From Caecitellus pseudoparvulus (lineage: Eukaryota > Bigyra: Bicosoecida), in contig CBFFRQ010000017.1 of NCBI GenBank assembly GCA_965644315.1, forward strand, positions 1 to 64,000: a stretch of DNA of 64,000 nt, written 5' to 3'. The position numbers and the translations under genes were made by a program. Positions 19,369 to 30,641 of this stretch are shown piece after piece; positions within the stretch are counted from its first letter, which is position 1, and the number at the start of each line of letters is the position of its first letter. The notes beneath the pieces are model-generated. The model was given only the letters and a program-made list of their open reading frames with translations, searched no databases and was not told the DNA's origin.

Positions 19369-22104
19369 CTACACCGATGCGAAGGAATGGGGCCCTGGCT
19401 CCCACGCAGCGCCACCTGACGGCATGCCCGGTGCACTGCCCGCAGCGCCATGAGCCCGGAATGCCTGGGGCGCACCGGGGGCCATGCCAGGGTATGCGGG
19501 TGTGCCTGCGCCTCCTCCGCCATGAGGCGACACGTGCACCTGCTGGGCAGGCGCTTGGGCAGGAGCTTGGGCACGTTCTTCCTGCTTAGGCTCTGACGTG
19601 GGCCGTGGCGACGCCGCCACTGCTGGCGGCGGCGCCACACCCGCGCCAGATCCAGGATCCGCATTCACCTCAAAAGTAAAGGTGAGCAGTTTCTCTGAGG
19701 TGCCCTCAAACATGCCAAAACGCAGGTGCAGGTGGTCAGCCATGCCCTTACGCTGCAAGAGCAGGTGCCGGAAAAAGGCCACCATGCTGGGCTTCAGGCC
19801 GTACACACGCAGCTTGCAGCCACAGGCATCTTGCGGGTGGTACGTGCGGGACAGCACCACCCATCCAAAAACACTGTCCACCATGCGTGCGCAGGCGTCC
19901 ATGCCGGCTTGGTGGACAAATTTTCCATCCAGGCCAGCTTCGGTGCAAACACGAGCATACTCGTCCAGGCAGACGCCGTTCCTCAGACACGTGTTTGGGT
20001 CAAAGCGCACAATAAGCTCGCGTTGCCGAGGTGGTAGCAGGTCAATGCCAGGGGAGGTAATGCCCATGAACGTCAGAGGCTGCGCGCGCTCACTAGTTCC
20101 AGCGAGACCCTTCACTGCCCCCCCTTCCTCCTGCTCAACGCGGGGGGTTGCGGGATGCGGAGAGGCAACTTCATGGGCGGGGTTCGTGTTGTATGGCGGC
20201 TTGCCCCCAGCCTTCTTGGCCTGGTCAGCTGCCTCCTCTGCCTGGCGCTTCGCGTCCAACTTTGCCTGGTGTGCCGCCTCCCGCACCGCAGAGATGGCCA
20301 GCGTCTCGTTGAACAGGTTCAACGCCGAGCAGCCGGCAAGGACAAACACACAGCCGAGAGGCACCATTCCCGGAAACACCACCGCATCAACATTCAACTT
20401 GTCGGGACTGCCTTCACGCCAGTCTTTCAGGGTTAGAGCTGCCCAGATGCCTTGTGCGGTGGTGCGGTTGGCTCGGTTTTCCTTGACGCGCTCCCTGTAC
20501 ACAGCAGTGTTCACGCCCTTCCAGAACTCCGCAGAGGCGGCGTCGCCACCTCCTGCTCCGCCAGGCAGGCAGCCAGCGATGAACGCTGCGAAGTCCACAG
20601 TGGTCTCAAACCTCTGCAAGGTTGAAGCGCAGGCCAGACCCCGGGCGAGGAAGACTTGCCCTGTCGCGCACAAGTAGCAGTGGGACAGAGTGACCGACTG
20701 AATGTACTGCGAATTCGCAATGCACTGGCCAAACAGGTGCGCTGCACGGTCGGAGAAGAACGCAAGAGGCATGGTGATGGTGCGCAAGCGGTCAATGCCG
20801 ATAAGTTGGGCACCCCACCAGCCCTCCCAGGCAGCGAAAGTGTCCACACGCAGTGGCGTGCCCTCCGGAAGCTCATCCACCTCCTCAATCCGCAAGCCTT
20901 GGCGCCGCATCTTCTCCGTCTCGGGATTTCCACGCACAGCAGTAGGCCGGGCAAAGGATTTGTCTTTGTCGTACTTGATGTCCTCCTCGATCCACGTGGC
21001 GTCCTGCTTCAACCCGTCACGCAACTCTCTTGCATGTGGAATGATGTTCGTTCCGATGGTCGTGATGGACAGAGCCAGGGAGAGGACATAATCCACAAAC
21101 GTCCCATCTTCTACTGCCTGTGAGGCGCTGTAGGTCATGTACAAGTTCACCACCGCAGAGACCATGGAGGTGAGCATGGACACGACGACGAGTGCTACAT
21201 TGTCCTCCAGGATGCCGCTTGCCACGATGTACAGCTGAAGAATGGCCTGCGGCAGGCTTTCGAAAACAGACTCAAGCAGCTTGCGTAGCTTTGGGTACCG
21301 ATGAAACAGGGGGTACTCGAAGCACACCGCGAAAGGGAAGATGACGGATGCCACATCAAAGCCAACGGCGAAAATGGTGCCCTGCGATGCTCAGATGAAG
21401 TGCACTGTGCGGCCAATGCCCACGCTCGTTGCACTGACCCGGGCACACTCACGTAGATAGCCGCAAAGGGAAGGAGGAAGGGGATCAGGAAGCAAAGCAC
21501 CCACGTGGGCCTGGCATGAGTCAGAGTGGCACGAGGTGCACATGGCTGGACCACTATGCACTCCTCGCAATACGCACGCATCCTCCTCCTTCGCAAAGAT
21601 GGACTTCATGAACCCAATGATGAAGAGGTATCCGAAGATGGTTGTGGGGAGAATCCTGCGCCTCACATCCCAGCGCTGCTACGTGCGCCAGACAAAGTGT
21701 TAGCGTGTGCGCGTTTCGCTCTCACATGAAAACTATGCCAAGCGCCATGGGGCCGACTGCGCCCGCCGCTGACAGCTGCGTGAGCACCAAGATGTCACTG
21801 ACGATGTCCCAGATAAACAGAAATCCGCTGAGCAGCTTGGTCAGCACGATGATGGTCGCATACTCGCATGGCTTTTGCTGAGCACAGCACACACGGTGTG
21901 GTGGTGGCGTTTCACTCTGCACATGCCCGCGCAACACAGCCAGCGCACGCGTACCAGCTGGAAGGAGGTCAAGGTGCGCTGCAACTTCCATTTCGTGTAG
22001 GCAAGCTTTCTGGGTGGGGGTATGTGCTGCATGAGCCGGATGTACTGATCAGAAGCCTTGCTCACTTGCGGCTCATCCTTGCTGCCAGCGCCGCCTCGTC
22101 CCAT
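19369..22104 (-). CDS. Multipass membrane protein, XK-related-like
   Basis: Five exons: 21955-22104, 21726-21877, 21578-21661, 21453-21510 and 19369-21381, giving 818 residues. Hydrophobic segments follow a 50-residue polar N-terminus: IIVLTKLLSGFLFIWDIVSD, FGYLFIIGFMKSIF, WVLCFLIPFLLPFAAIYG and FAVGFDVASVIFPFAVCFEY. Then comes LLESVFESLPQAILQLYIVA, and a further pair near NVALVVVSMLTSMVSAVVNL. The ESVFESLPQAILQ motif is like the FE..PQ..LQ helix of XK-related scramblases and of unnamed protist membrane proteins. A long cytosolic C-terminal part carries RFDPNTCLRNGVCLDEYARV and a Pro/Gln/Gly-rich tail. I cannot assign a transport or scramblase activity. All introns are 64-77 nt and the reading frame is continuous. 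Confidence 0.65.
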
Positions 22105-22394
22105 TGCTCCAAGACTCTTTGACGATTGCACGGGCAACAAGGCAAGAGGGTGACGGGGCTGTGAAGGGACCAGCTGGTCGAAAGGGGGCGCTGGTGATTA
22201 TATTTTGAGCCCCAGGGTGACTTCCCACCCTGGATTCTGGCACTAGCAGCAGGTCTTGAGAGAGGGGGTGTGCCTTGAAAAGCGCAGGCAAAGTGCAACA
22301 CAGGCTCCCGCTTCGACAAGCCTCAAGTGCAGGCAAAGCCACACGTGCAGGGCACCTTCACATCTCGTTGTCCCACTATGCGCCCTTCAGGCTT

Positions 22395-23918
22395 TCAAGT
22401 TTCCGTTGCAGGGACGGTGAGTTGGAAGACGGACAAGTGAAGCTCAGATTCAAGCACGCTGCGCAGAGCCAGTGCGGCCTCCGCGGACTGCACAAGAAAC
22501 TGAACACAGCCATCACCATTGCTCCCCACCCCTTTCGCGCCCATATACATGCCCTTCAAACTTGGATTGCGCAAAACCTCATGGAGCACAGGCGCAGCGA
22601 GCTGCGACGGGCAAGCCGCCGCACCGTGCACATCCATCGCTTGCAGGGCTTGGTCCATGAGCCCACCGAGGGTCTCCAAGTCGCCTGCGAGATGAAGAGA
22701 GCGAAATCTATGTGCAGCTTGCACAGTGGGCTCAAATTTTCCCCGGCCTTTGTGCAATAGTCCGCAGAATGTTCGCACCTTCGGCAACGGCATCCACTGC
22801 TGCGTGCACGATGCGGTGATTCTCGGCGCCCAAGAGCGCATGCACTCCCTCCTGAATCGAACTAGAAGGGAAGGGATATGCCGCTTGGAGGTCACGCAAG
22901 ATCGTCACAGTGTCCTTGTCGGCCCCCAAGTCGGCAATGACAAAGTAAAGTGGCGACCCGACCTTCAGCGTCCGGCACGAGACAGACCCAGCATTGAACT
23001 CCTGAGACGCGGGAGTTCATCCAACGTACCCGCTCAAATGGATGCGCGGGTGGATGCGACGTAGGCGAACTCACCATCAACGTTAGCACTTGGCCGAGTG
23101 CGCAGACTTGGTCCATACGCCCACATGCGCTGGGGGTCAACGCCTCCCCCCTGAACGCCAGCTCCATTTCATCGGCAGCGGAAAGGCCTAAATCGTAAAC
23201 CGTCGAGAATGCCCGGACCACCAGCACACAGGCGGCAGCTGAGGATGATAAGCCCTTTCGCTGGGGAAGCGTAGTACGGTGATTGAGGAGCTTGAGTCCT
23301 CCCAGTTCAGGCTGAGATGCCTTTGTCACCTCTCCCGCCGCGGTCAGCATCACTGCCACGGTTCCAGCCATGTACGACCAGTACCCACCCTTCTTCGCTG
23401 CACCAAGGCGACGAAAGTTCATGTGCGCACACCACAATCCCGCCCTGCAACTCTGCACCCACCTTCTGCAACACACGCCTTCGGATCCAATGGGAGGATA
23501 ACGGACGAAGATGCACCTGCTTCATCCGTACATGTCTGCGCACCACAAGCGAGTGGAGCGTTATGGCTCGCGTCCAAGACAGCAAGCAAATCTGCTGCAC
23601 CACGCCAGCTTACGATATGCACTTCTCGCTGCGGCAGCTTGGAAGCTGTCGCAAAGAGCCCTTCCTCAGTCCCGCACACAATGCACATTCCAGGGAGAAT
23701 CTCAGAGTTCCTATCCATGAATGTTGCCGCCCAATCTGTGAAGCACCGGCGACACACTTCGATGTGGGGCACGTTGGAGGAAGCAGTTTCCGCACTCCCT
23801 CCTCACCTGAATGCTCCCCGAACAAGCACACACGGCCAGGCACGAACAAGGCGTGACCGCCATCACACACCCCTCCTTCGTCCCCCGGCGATCCACCTCC
23901 TCCCACCATGCTCGCCAT
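22395..23918 (-). CDS. GHMP sugar kinase (galactokinase/mevalonate-kinase superfamily, bacterial-type)
   Basis: Five exons: 23807-23918, 23463-23735, 23075-23397, 22779-23001 and 22395-22684, giving 406 residues. The N-terminal motif GRVCLFGEHSDW, reconstituted across intron 1, is the substrate-binding start typical of sugar GHMP kinases. LPQRKGLSSSAAACVLVVRA is the glycine/serine-rich ATP-binding loop. CGRMDQVCALG and a C-terminal GAKGVGSNGDGCVQFL complete the fold. The closest family I recall is the bacterial and archaeal group of predicted galactokinase/mevalonate-kinase-like enzymes (with heptose and glucuronate kinases nearby), not eukaryotic GALK or MVK. The substrate is probably a free sugar or sugar acid phosphorylated at C1. 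The five splice sites all restore conserved sequence, so the gene is well settled in this genome even if it was acquired. Neighbours give no pathway hint. Confidence 0.82.
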
Positions 23919-24130
23919 GCCCCACACTCACTCAACACAGAGCCCCAACTCAAACCTCTCCTCACCCTCCGCGACCCAAAACTAGGCCTGCACCCCCACT
24001 CAAGCTCACCATCAGTCACACCTGCTCATGTGGCGCAGAGTGCATTCACCACCCACACCATCAGGGGCACCTCTGTTTTGGACCCCACCGCCCACCATGA
24101 CCCCCATGCCAAGCCACACCCCTGCAGGGC

Positions 24131-27100
24131 TCACGAGGTGGAAGACGGAAAGCTCAAGCTCCCCTGCGGAGGCGCAGACACAGAAGGCAGTCCAGGAGGC
24201 GACGCCATGCTGTACGAGTAGGCAGATGCAAAGGGTGGCAGCCCCGGGGCCTGGCTCGACATGGGCGCAGAGGATGCATGGCCAGTCTGGTGCGGGGGCA
24301 AGGCGTGCTGGTGGTGGCCAGGTGCAGCTGGAGGTGCGGCAAGGGGCTGAACACCTGCTGGAGGTAGCGGTACGGAACCAGGCTGGAAGGTGGCGGGCTG
24401 AGCGCCTGTTGATCGCAGCGCGTGAATCTCACTGTTGGCTGCCTCCAGTTGCATACGCAGACTGGCTGCGTCTCGAGCGTGCCCCTCCCCGTACTCCTTC
24501 CACTGCTTCAAGCCGGCGATCAGCTCTTGGATATGCGCCTCTCGGAGTTGCACTTCCCTCTGTGCCCTGACTGCATCCTGCCGAGAACGCTCAAGCTCCT
24601 CCCTCGCACCTGCCACATCCTGCCGCGAACGCTCAAGCTCACCCTGCAACGCTGCCATTCGAGCCTGCATGTCCAGCAGCTGCGCACGCACACTGCCCAC
24701 AGACTCGCCCACTTCAACCGCCCCCACCGCACTCTGTGCTGCACTCTCCCGTGCACGTCGTTGGTCCTCCTGCTCACTGCGGATGGCAGCCTCCGACATG
24801 GCAGCAATGACCCAGCCCAGCTGTGGACACCGACGCATCCACTCCAAAAAGCCAGCATCAGTCTGCATGGCAGCCATGGGCAGGCCCGCATGCCGGTCCT
24901 CCGGCAAGTGGGCCCACAGCTCACCCAAGTCAAGCTTCACTCGATCGCCCGATGCATCAACTACCTGCCTGTACTCTTGCAGGCTGCGCTGACTGTGCGA
25001 CAGCATGTTGCGAATGCGCCTCAGCAGCTTCTCGTGCGTCGCCAGGCGTGTCTTGCCGTGCAGGAGCCGTGATTGCCCACCCACACCCTTCATGCCAGTG
25101 CACTTGAACAGGGCAGACAGGGCTGCAGGTGAGCTCGGCTTCCACAACACCCTCCTAACCTTCTCGTTGGTTGCGGGGTACTCTGACACCAGGTAGCGGA
25201 TGAAGCTGCGCACGGGCTCAAGCTCGGCACTGGGAATGCTCGATACATCCGCCCCCACACGATTCACATCCTCCAGCACCTTGCCCAAGGCCGTCAGGCG
25301 TGTGTACACAGCGCTCGTCGGCAGCACCCCGAAGTGTCCCTGCGCCTGCCGGGCACTCGGGCGGCGCCTGGGCTGCGGATCAGTCAACATGGCGATGAGA
25401 GAAGCCACATCCTGCCGTGGCACCTCAGGCAGGTCCAGTTGCCCCAGTGCAGCGTCGCCTTCCTCCCCCAACAAGACCTCCAACCAAGCTCCCATCCGGC
25501 TTTCAGCCCACTGTGGCGATTTCCCCGCCCGACTCAACCACACGCTCTCAATGCACCCACCATCTGTGTACAGGCTGTACAGCATCGCTCCAAACTGAAA
25601 CATGTCAGACCGGGTGCTGATCCCACGCACAACGTGCGCATCAGACCCACTGCTTCCAAACAGACGCAACGCACGCTCGTCAGTTGGCGTCAACTGGTGT
25701 GCGATCACCTCCGGCGCAAACCGCCGAGCTACATGCGCGCCCGTGGCCTGAATGCTCACGCTCTGCAGACCCACGACAGAGTCTGCAACAATGGCAGCAG
25801 ATGAATCCAAGTCCGTCAGACGCACTTGACCGTCCAGCGTGATGAGCACATTGCCCTCGTGCACATCCCCGTGCACAGCACCACCCTTCACGCTGGCGCC
25901 CACGGCAGATGTCTGGTGCATGCTGTCAAGGGCGGCCAACACACCCCGTGCAATGTACTCTCGCTCACCGGGCCTCCACCCGACGGAAGCGACCTCACGT
26001 GCTCGATCCCGCAACGACCCAGCGGCCAGAGGCATGACGATCACGACCTCTGTGCCTGCCGCGCTGTACGCCACCGGCATGACGACAGGCACCTCGCGGT
26101 GCACGTCTCGAAGCAGCTTGTACATGTCAAGGCCCCGCCGAACTGCGTCAGACGAGGCGCCATTCAGCACCTTCACCACCAGCAAGTCGCGCTTCGTAAC
26201 ATTGCGTGAGTGCAGCGCAGCACTCCAGCCGAGGAACAGCTGGCCCTGAGCCCCCGCCTTCAACGTTGCCGTGGCATGCAGACTGTTCAGTGCCACCTGT
26301 GCACTCTGCCACTTGGCGGGCTGCTTGGAGAGATCCAAGGATGTGATTACCTGCACCTGCATCTCTGTGTCATCTGACAGCCGCTTGCACACCATGGAAC
26401 CCACAGCCAGCATGCCGCACTGCGCATCTCCCTGGTCCAGCATGTGGATGGCTTGCACAGCCTGCTCCACTCGCGTGTTCTGCTGTAGCAGCCACTGTTC
26501 GTGAACGCTGGCGTTGGCGTCGCCCGCACGCCAGCCGCCAGTCACATCCGCACTGTCTCCGGTGCCAGATTGCGCGGGGGTGGCAGTTGGCACTGGTACT
26601 GGCGTGGCGTGTGCTGAAGTGGGGACTGCATGAGGCTGGTGGACCTCCCGTGGGTAAGTCCCTGGTTCAGGTCTATCCCCTATCTTCTCATACTCGTGCT
26701 GTTGCACCCACACACCTTCGGTGGCAGGGTCACCAACTCCGGCCCCACCCTTGGCCAGCTCATCCAAATCACCCATGTCAGGAATAGGCAGCCCACACTC
26801 ATTCAGCTTTCGCCTGATTGATACCACTACACTTCCAGGCTTCGTCACAGCACCCTGAAAGAACCCGATGGCCCTTGACAACGACTCCACAAACTCCTTA
26901 GGCTCCACTCGTGTCGGGGCGGACACCTCCAGTCCCCCCAAGTCCACGAAGTTCTTACGCGCATGCTTGTCATGCACACACTCAACAGTGGCATCCGTCC
27001 TGTGCCAGTGCTTGTACCGCGGGAAGCAGTTGCTGGTACTAGCTGCGTGAGGCATGTAATTCCCCGCCGGATGTGGCGCAGACGTGGACACTTCCTCCAG

Positions 27101-27821
27101 CCCCGCTGCCGACAGCAAGGTGTTGGCATGGGCCACAAGCTTGAACGTGGCCGTGAAATCACTGAAAAGATACGTCTCCCCGTTCTTCGCATTGGCAACG
27201 GATGGTGACCGCTGCGCTTTGTCCAAGCCTTTCGGGCGCAGCTCATCCAACGTCATGTACGGCTCCTCAGGATCCCGCCAAAGCTTGAAGTCCCCCACAG
27301 AGCCCTTCACATACGTGTCCTCTGCAAACATCTTCTGGATCTCCGCGGCAAGATGCGGCACGACGTACGGTAAAATGCTGTCAGGATGCCAGTGCTCCAT
27401 CCGCCACGCCGCCCGAATACTATGAAGAGTCAACGTGCGAGACAGTACCAACCGAGCCTGGGCAGCCAGAATGAAACACACCGGCAAGCCGCGTGCAGAT
27501 AGGTCATTCAAATGATACTTTACCTCCCGTGCAGCTGTCGACGACGAAGCCGACGCCGCAGCAGCATCTATACCTTGAATCGCGACTGACAGCAGGAAAT
27601 TCATGTCGTCCGCTTTGGATCGCTCCGAAATCGAGCCTTGTCGGAGTCTGTCTACCGTCTCGACATAGGGTGTGAAGCTCTCCTCGACAGTCCCTTCATC
27701 CATCCACTCTGGCACGGTCAGCCGCCGATCTGCGAAGCAATGGAGCTTGGACCAAGCACTTGCTCATGGAAAAGGAGAGGCAATTCGAATCATTTCACTC
27801 ACCCAAAGCCTCAGCTGCCAT
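24131..27821 (-). CDS. Large divergent protein kinase with N-terminal unknown domain and coiled-coil tail
   Basis: Exons 27803-27821 (19 nt, MAAEAL) and 24131-27708 give 1198 residues. Residues about 490-790 form a protein kinase. The Gly-rich loop is GAQGQLFLGW, the lysine is in LLVVKVL, and the catalytic loop is VHGDVHEGNVLI. LTDLDSSAA stands in place of DFG, and the APE-like FAPEV is followed by a normal SDMFQFGAMLYSL helix. The HGD catalytic aspartate and the metal-binding asparagine are present. The DLD variant keeps the aspartate, so activity is plausible. Before it lie about 480 residues of globular sequence I do not recognise (for example CFPRYKHWHRTDATVECVHD). After it come helices, a coiled coil (about residues 1000-1110, rich in ARMAALQGELERSRQDV-type heptads) and a Pro/Ser-rich tail. 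Confidence 0.75.
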
Positions 27822-28311
27822 GCTACATCAACTGGATGCCACTGCACCTGTGCAGGATACCAAAGATGCCACCAGGCGTGCGCACTAACGTGGCAGGAAA
27901 ACCTCAAAAGCCGACTTCCCCACCTCGCACAGCAGTCACGCACACCACCAGAGCGCAGGAGGAGGTGGACGGATCAGAGACTTGTATCAGGTTGAACAAT
28001 CCAGATGCATAGAGAGAATGGGGTCTGAGGCGCCGTTGTTGGGGCTGTGATTGTGGCGTGGAGTGCAGTGGTGCTGTTCAGTGGCGGCGCATGAAACGCT
28101 ACTTGTTTTGGAGGGGGGCTCCAAAGCAGCATGAGGGGGGTGCGTGCTGCCATTCCAGCATGACAGCCCTGCTGGCCGGCCCCACGGCCACGCGGTGAGG
28201 TCGACATATTCCAAGTAACAAACGTTGCTCGTAGATGACCTTGTGATCCCCGTACGTCGCAGCCAACCTGCTGCTTGCCGGGATTGCAGCTGCTCACGTC
28301 GCGTTTCTGCT
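27822..28311. promoter_or_regulatory. Divergent intergenic region, kinase / FYVE protein
   Basis: About 490 bases between two genes transcribed away from each other, so it should contain both promoters. I see no TATA-like box or named element I can defend. Confidence 0.4.
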
Positions 28312-29428
28312 ATGGCTGAAGGAGGGGGCGGACTCTTTTCGTCCTACCGCTCCAAGCACAAGAGCGAATCCGGGAACTGGGAGAAGGATAGCGATCACCC
28401 TAACTGCGGCGAATGCGGTGCACCGGTGCGTCCTGCGTCAGCCCCCTCACGAGGTTTGGCGCGCAGTTCTGCTGCACTGCACTTGGCTCTTTGCACCACA
28501 GTTCACCTTCACTCGGCGGAGACACCATTGCCGGCGGTGTGGGCGCATTTACTGCGGCAAGTGTTGCGATAATCAGGTTTTCATTGATGGGCTGTCGAGA
28601 AGCGGCAAGCCCAAGCGCATTTGTGACGACTGTTTTCGGCAGGAGCGAGGGGGTGGCCCAGAAGATGAAGCTGATGGTTTGGAAGACGAGGCCAGAGACT
28701 CCATGCCCAGCGCAGAGGCCACGGCAGCAAGTGCGGGTGGGAACTTGTATGCCCATGCCAAAGTGACAGAGGAAGAGGCGGTGGCCAACTTGGAGGCCTT
28801 GGCTGCCTTCGAAGGGTCATGGACAGTGCGCTTCACATTCAAGAAAGTGGAGATGGGTGGCGCTCTCATGGCTTCCGATGCACACGTGTACCTGCCGGGT
28901 GCAACGGCAGCAGGGGGCGCCGCAAACCTCATTGCCCCTGGGAAGAAGAAGAAGCGCCGGTCAGGAGCACAGGCTGCCCTTGTCCCCGGTGCGCGGCGCT
29001 CAGTGGACGCCGAGCTGCAGAAGAAGGGCAGTGGGTACTTCAAGGGAACGTGCACGGCACTGTCGCCTTTCGGGGATGAAGGTACCTTGAATGGCAGCTT
29101 GCAGCGCATGACTGGGAAGGTGCAGTTTCAGCTCACCTTCACGAATGCTGCAGGCATCACCATGCAGATCAACTTGACGGGTGTCGTGAACAAGAAGCGC
29201 GAGGTGGTCGGCACTTTCAGCGGGACAGAAATTGCAAAGGATGCTGGCACTGTGGCGGGTACATTCACGTTCTACTGCCCTGACGATAGTGTTGGAGAGG
29301 AGGAAGAGTTGGCTGCGGAGGAAGCAGAGGAGGCTGCCGCCGTCGCATCAGAGGCCACCCCTGAGGATGGCAAGGCGGGTGAGGGCGCAAGCAGCACCTC
29401 AGCCTTCTCTGGCGCCGTTGCTGAGTAG
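28312..29428 (+). CDS. FYVE zinc-finger protein with lipocalin-like C-terminal domain
   Basis: Exons 28312-28425 and 28502-29428 give 346 residues. The splice joins NCGECGAP to FTFTRRRHHCRRCGRIYCGK, giving a complete FYVE finger. The WxxD (WEKD), R(R/K)HHCR and RIC (KRICDDC) motifs and the eight zinc-binding cysteine/histidine positions can be seen within the first about 85 residues. FYVE domains bind phosphatidylinositol 3-phosphate on endosomes. After an acidic linker, residues about 115-310 look like an all-beta barrel (FEGSWTVRFTFKKVEMGG, then GYFKGTC, LNGSLQRMTGKVQFQLTF and VAGTFTFYC). This is reminiscent of lipocalin-like lipid carriers and is interrupted by a basic KKKKRRS loop. The C-terminus is a Glu/Ala-rich tail. 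A role in lipid handling at endosomal membranes is an inference. Confidence 0.85.
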
Positions 29429-29479
29429 AATGCAAGCCAGTTTCGCTGCGAAAGGGCACCCCGCTCACCCCCGCTGCAC

Positions 29480-30509
29480 TCATGCCTCAGCAGGGCTGGC
29501 TAACTCTCGAAGCGCTGTCAGTTTCTCGGCATGAACGTCAAAGTCCAGGCCATCCACGGAGCGGCTGGGGATGCCCCGGATACCGTCGCAGCAACCCGCT
29601 GCCACCAGCGCGTCCGCGAGGGCGGACTCCTCCTCCACAGACGGAAGGGCAGGGTGTGCGGTGGCATCCTTGGTGGCACCCTCAGCCTGGGAACGGCCCA
29701 TGACCTGAGCCGCGGCGATGATGCCCCAAGCTCCCCAGTTGGACACGCCAGCTGCCACGAGGTAGTCCGCGGCCCCAACGCAGGCAATGGTGCATCCCAG
29801 TGGGATGTGCTCCTCCACAGCCGAGGCCACCTTGCCCATGCCCAGCTCATTGCCGCCGTCACCCACGCCTGTGGTCGTCGCGCCCGCTACTTTGGCATGC
29901 TGTGTGAAGGCGGCGTCCAGCGGGGCCACGAGATCGTCCATGCTGCGGCCTTTCATGGTGCAGTACGTTCCTTGGGCGTTGGCCCCAGCACGCTCCACAG
30001 CAATGTAGTGGTCGTGTGCCATGCAGGTGGCTTCAAAGGCTGACTCCTGGGCCTCCCCCCATCCACTGCGTGCCGGGAAAGCTGCCACGTGCACGGCGTG
30101 GTCCGATGGGAAGTACGCTTTACACGCCAGCCCTGCTTCGATGACGTCCTTGTTGCACTCGTCTGTGGCAATGGTCACCGTCTTCCCCATGCTCACCCCT
30201 GCCCGGGCCAATGCCAGTGTTCCGGAGATGCCTGCAGAAGGGCAACGGCGCACCGTGCTTGGCAGCGTGCTCGGGCGTGTTTCGCCAGCGTTTCGAACCA
30301 TCATTCTCAGTCGGCGGCTCGGCCTGCACGCATGGAAAGCCCGTCAACAACAGGAGTTTCTTTGATGAAAGGAAGGCACTTGCCGCCTGCAGCAAGTCCC
30401 CCGCAACTTGAAGGTGTTTGACGCCACGGTGGCCCAAGTCTTGAGCTACCGCAGTCTCGATGGCTGCAACTGTTGCTGCCAGGCCCGCAGCAGCCGCTGA
30501 AGCTGCCAT
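29480..30509 (-). CDS. D-glutamate cyclase (DUF4392 family)
   Basis: Exons 30299-30509 and 29480-30231 give 320 residues. The family converts D-glutamate to 5-oxo-D-proline and is mitochondrial in animals. The family motifs are present: LLLLTGFPCVQAEPPTENDG near residue 70, continued after the intron by ISGTLALARAGVSMGK, then VTIATDECN. AYFPSDHAVHVAAFPARSG follows, then the core TTGVGDGGNELGMGKVA and YLVAAGVSNWGAWGIIAAA. The length matches a stand-alone DUF4392 enzyme; the extra DUF1445 part of the animal protein is absent. The N-terminus is Ala-rich and could be a weak organelle targeting signal. The intron starts GTTCGA, an unusual donor for this window, but the frame and family fit are exact. 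Confidence 0.85.
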
Positions 30510-30641
30510 TGTCGACGATGTTTTTCTGCGGACAAAATGAAGCGCTATTTATACATTGAGAAGTTGGGGGAGACATGCAGGGAAGTGGAAGTGGCGCAAA
30601 CCTCGCCCTGCTTCAAGCACGGCATGCCAGGCGGCCGGCAG

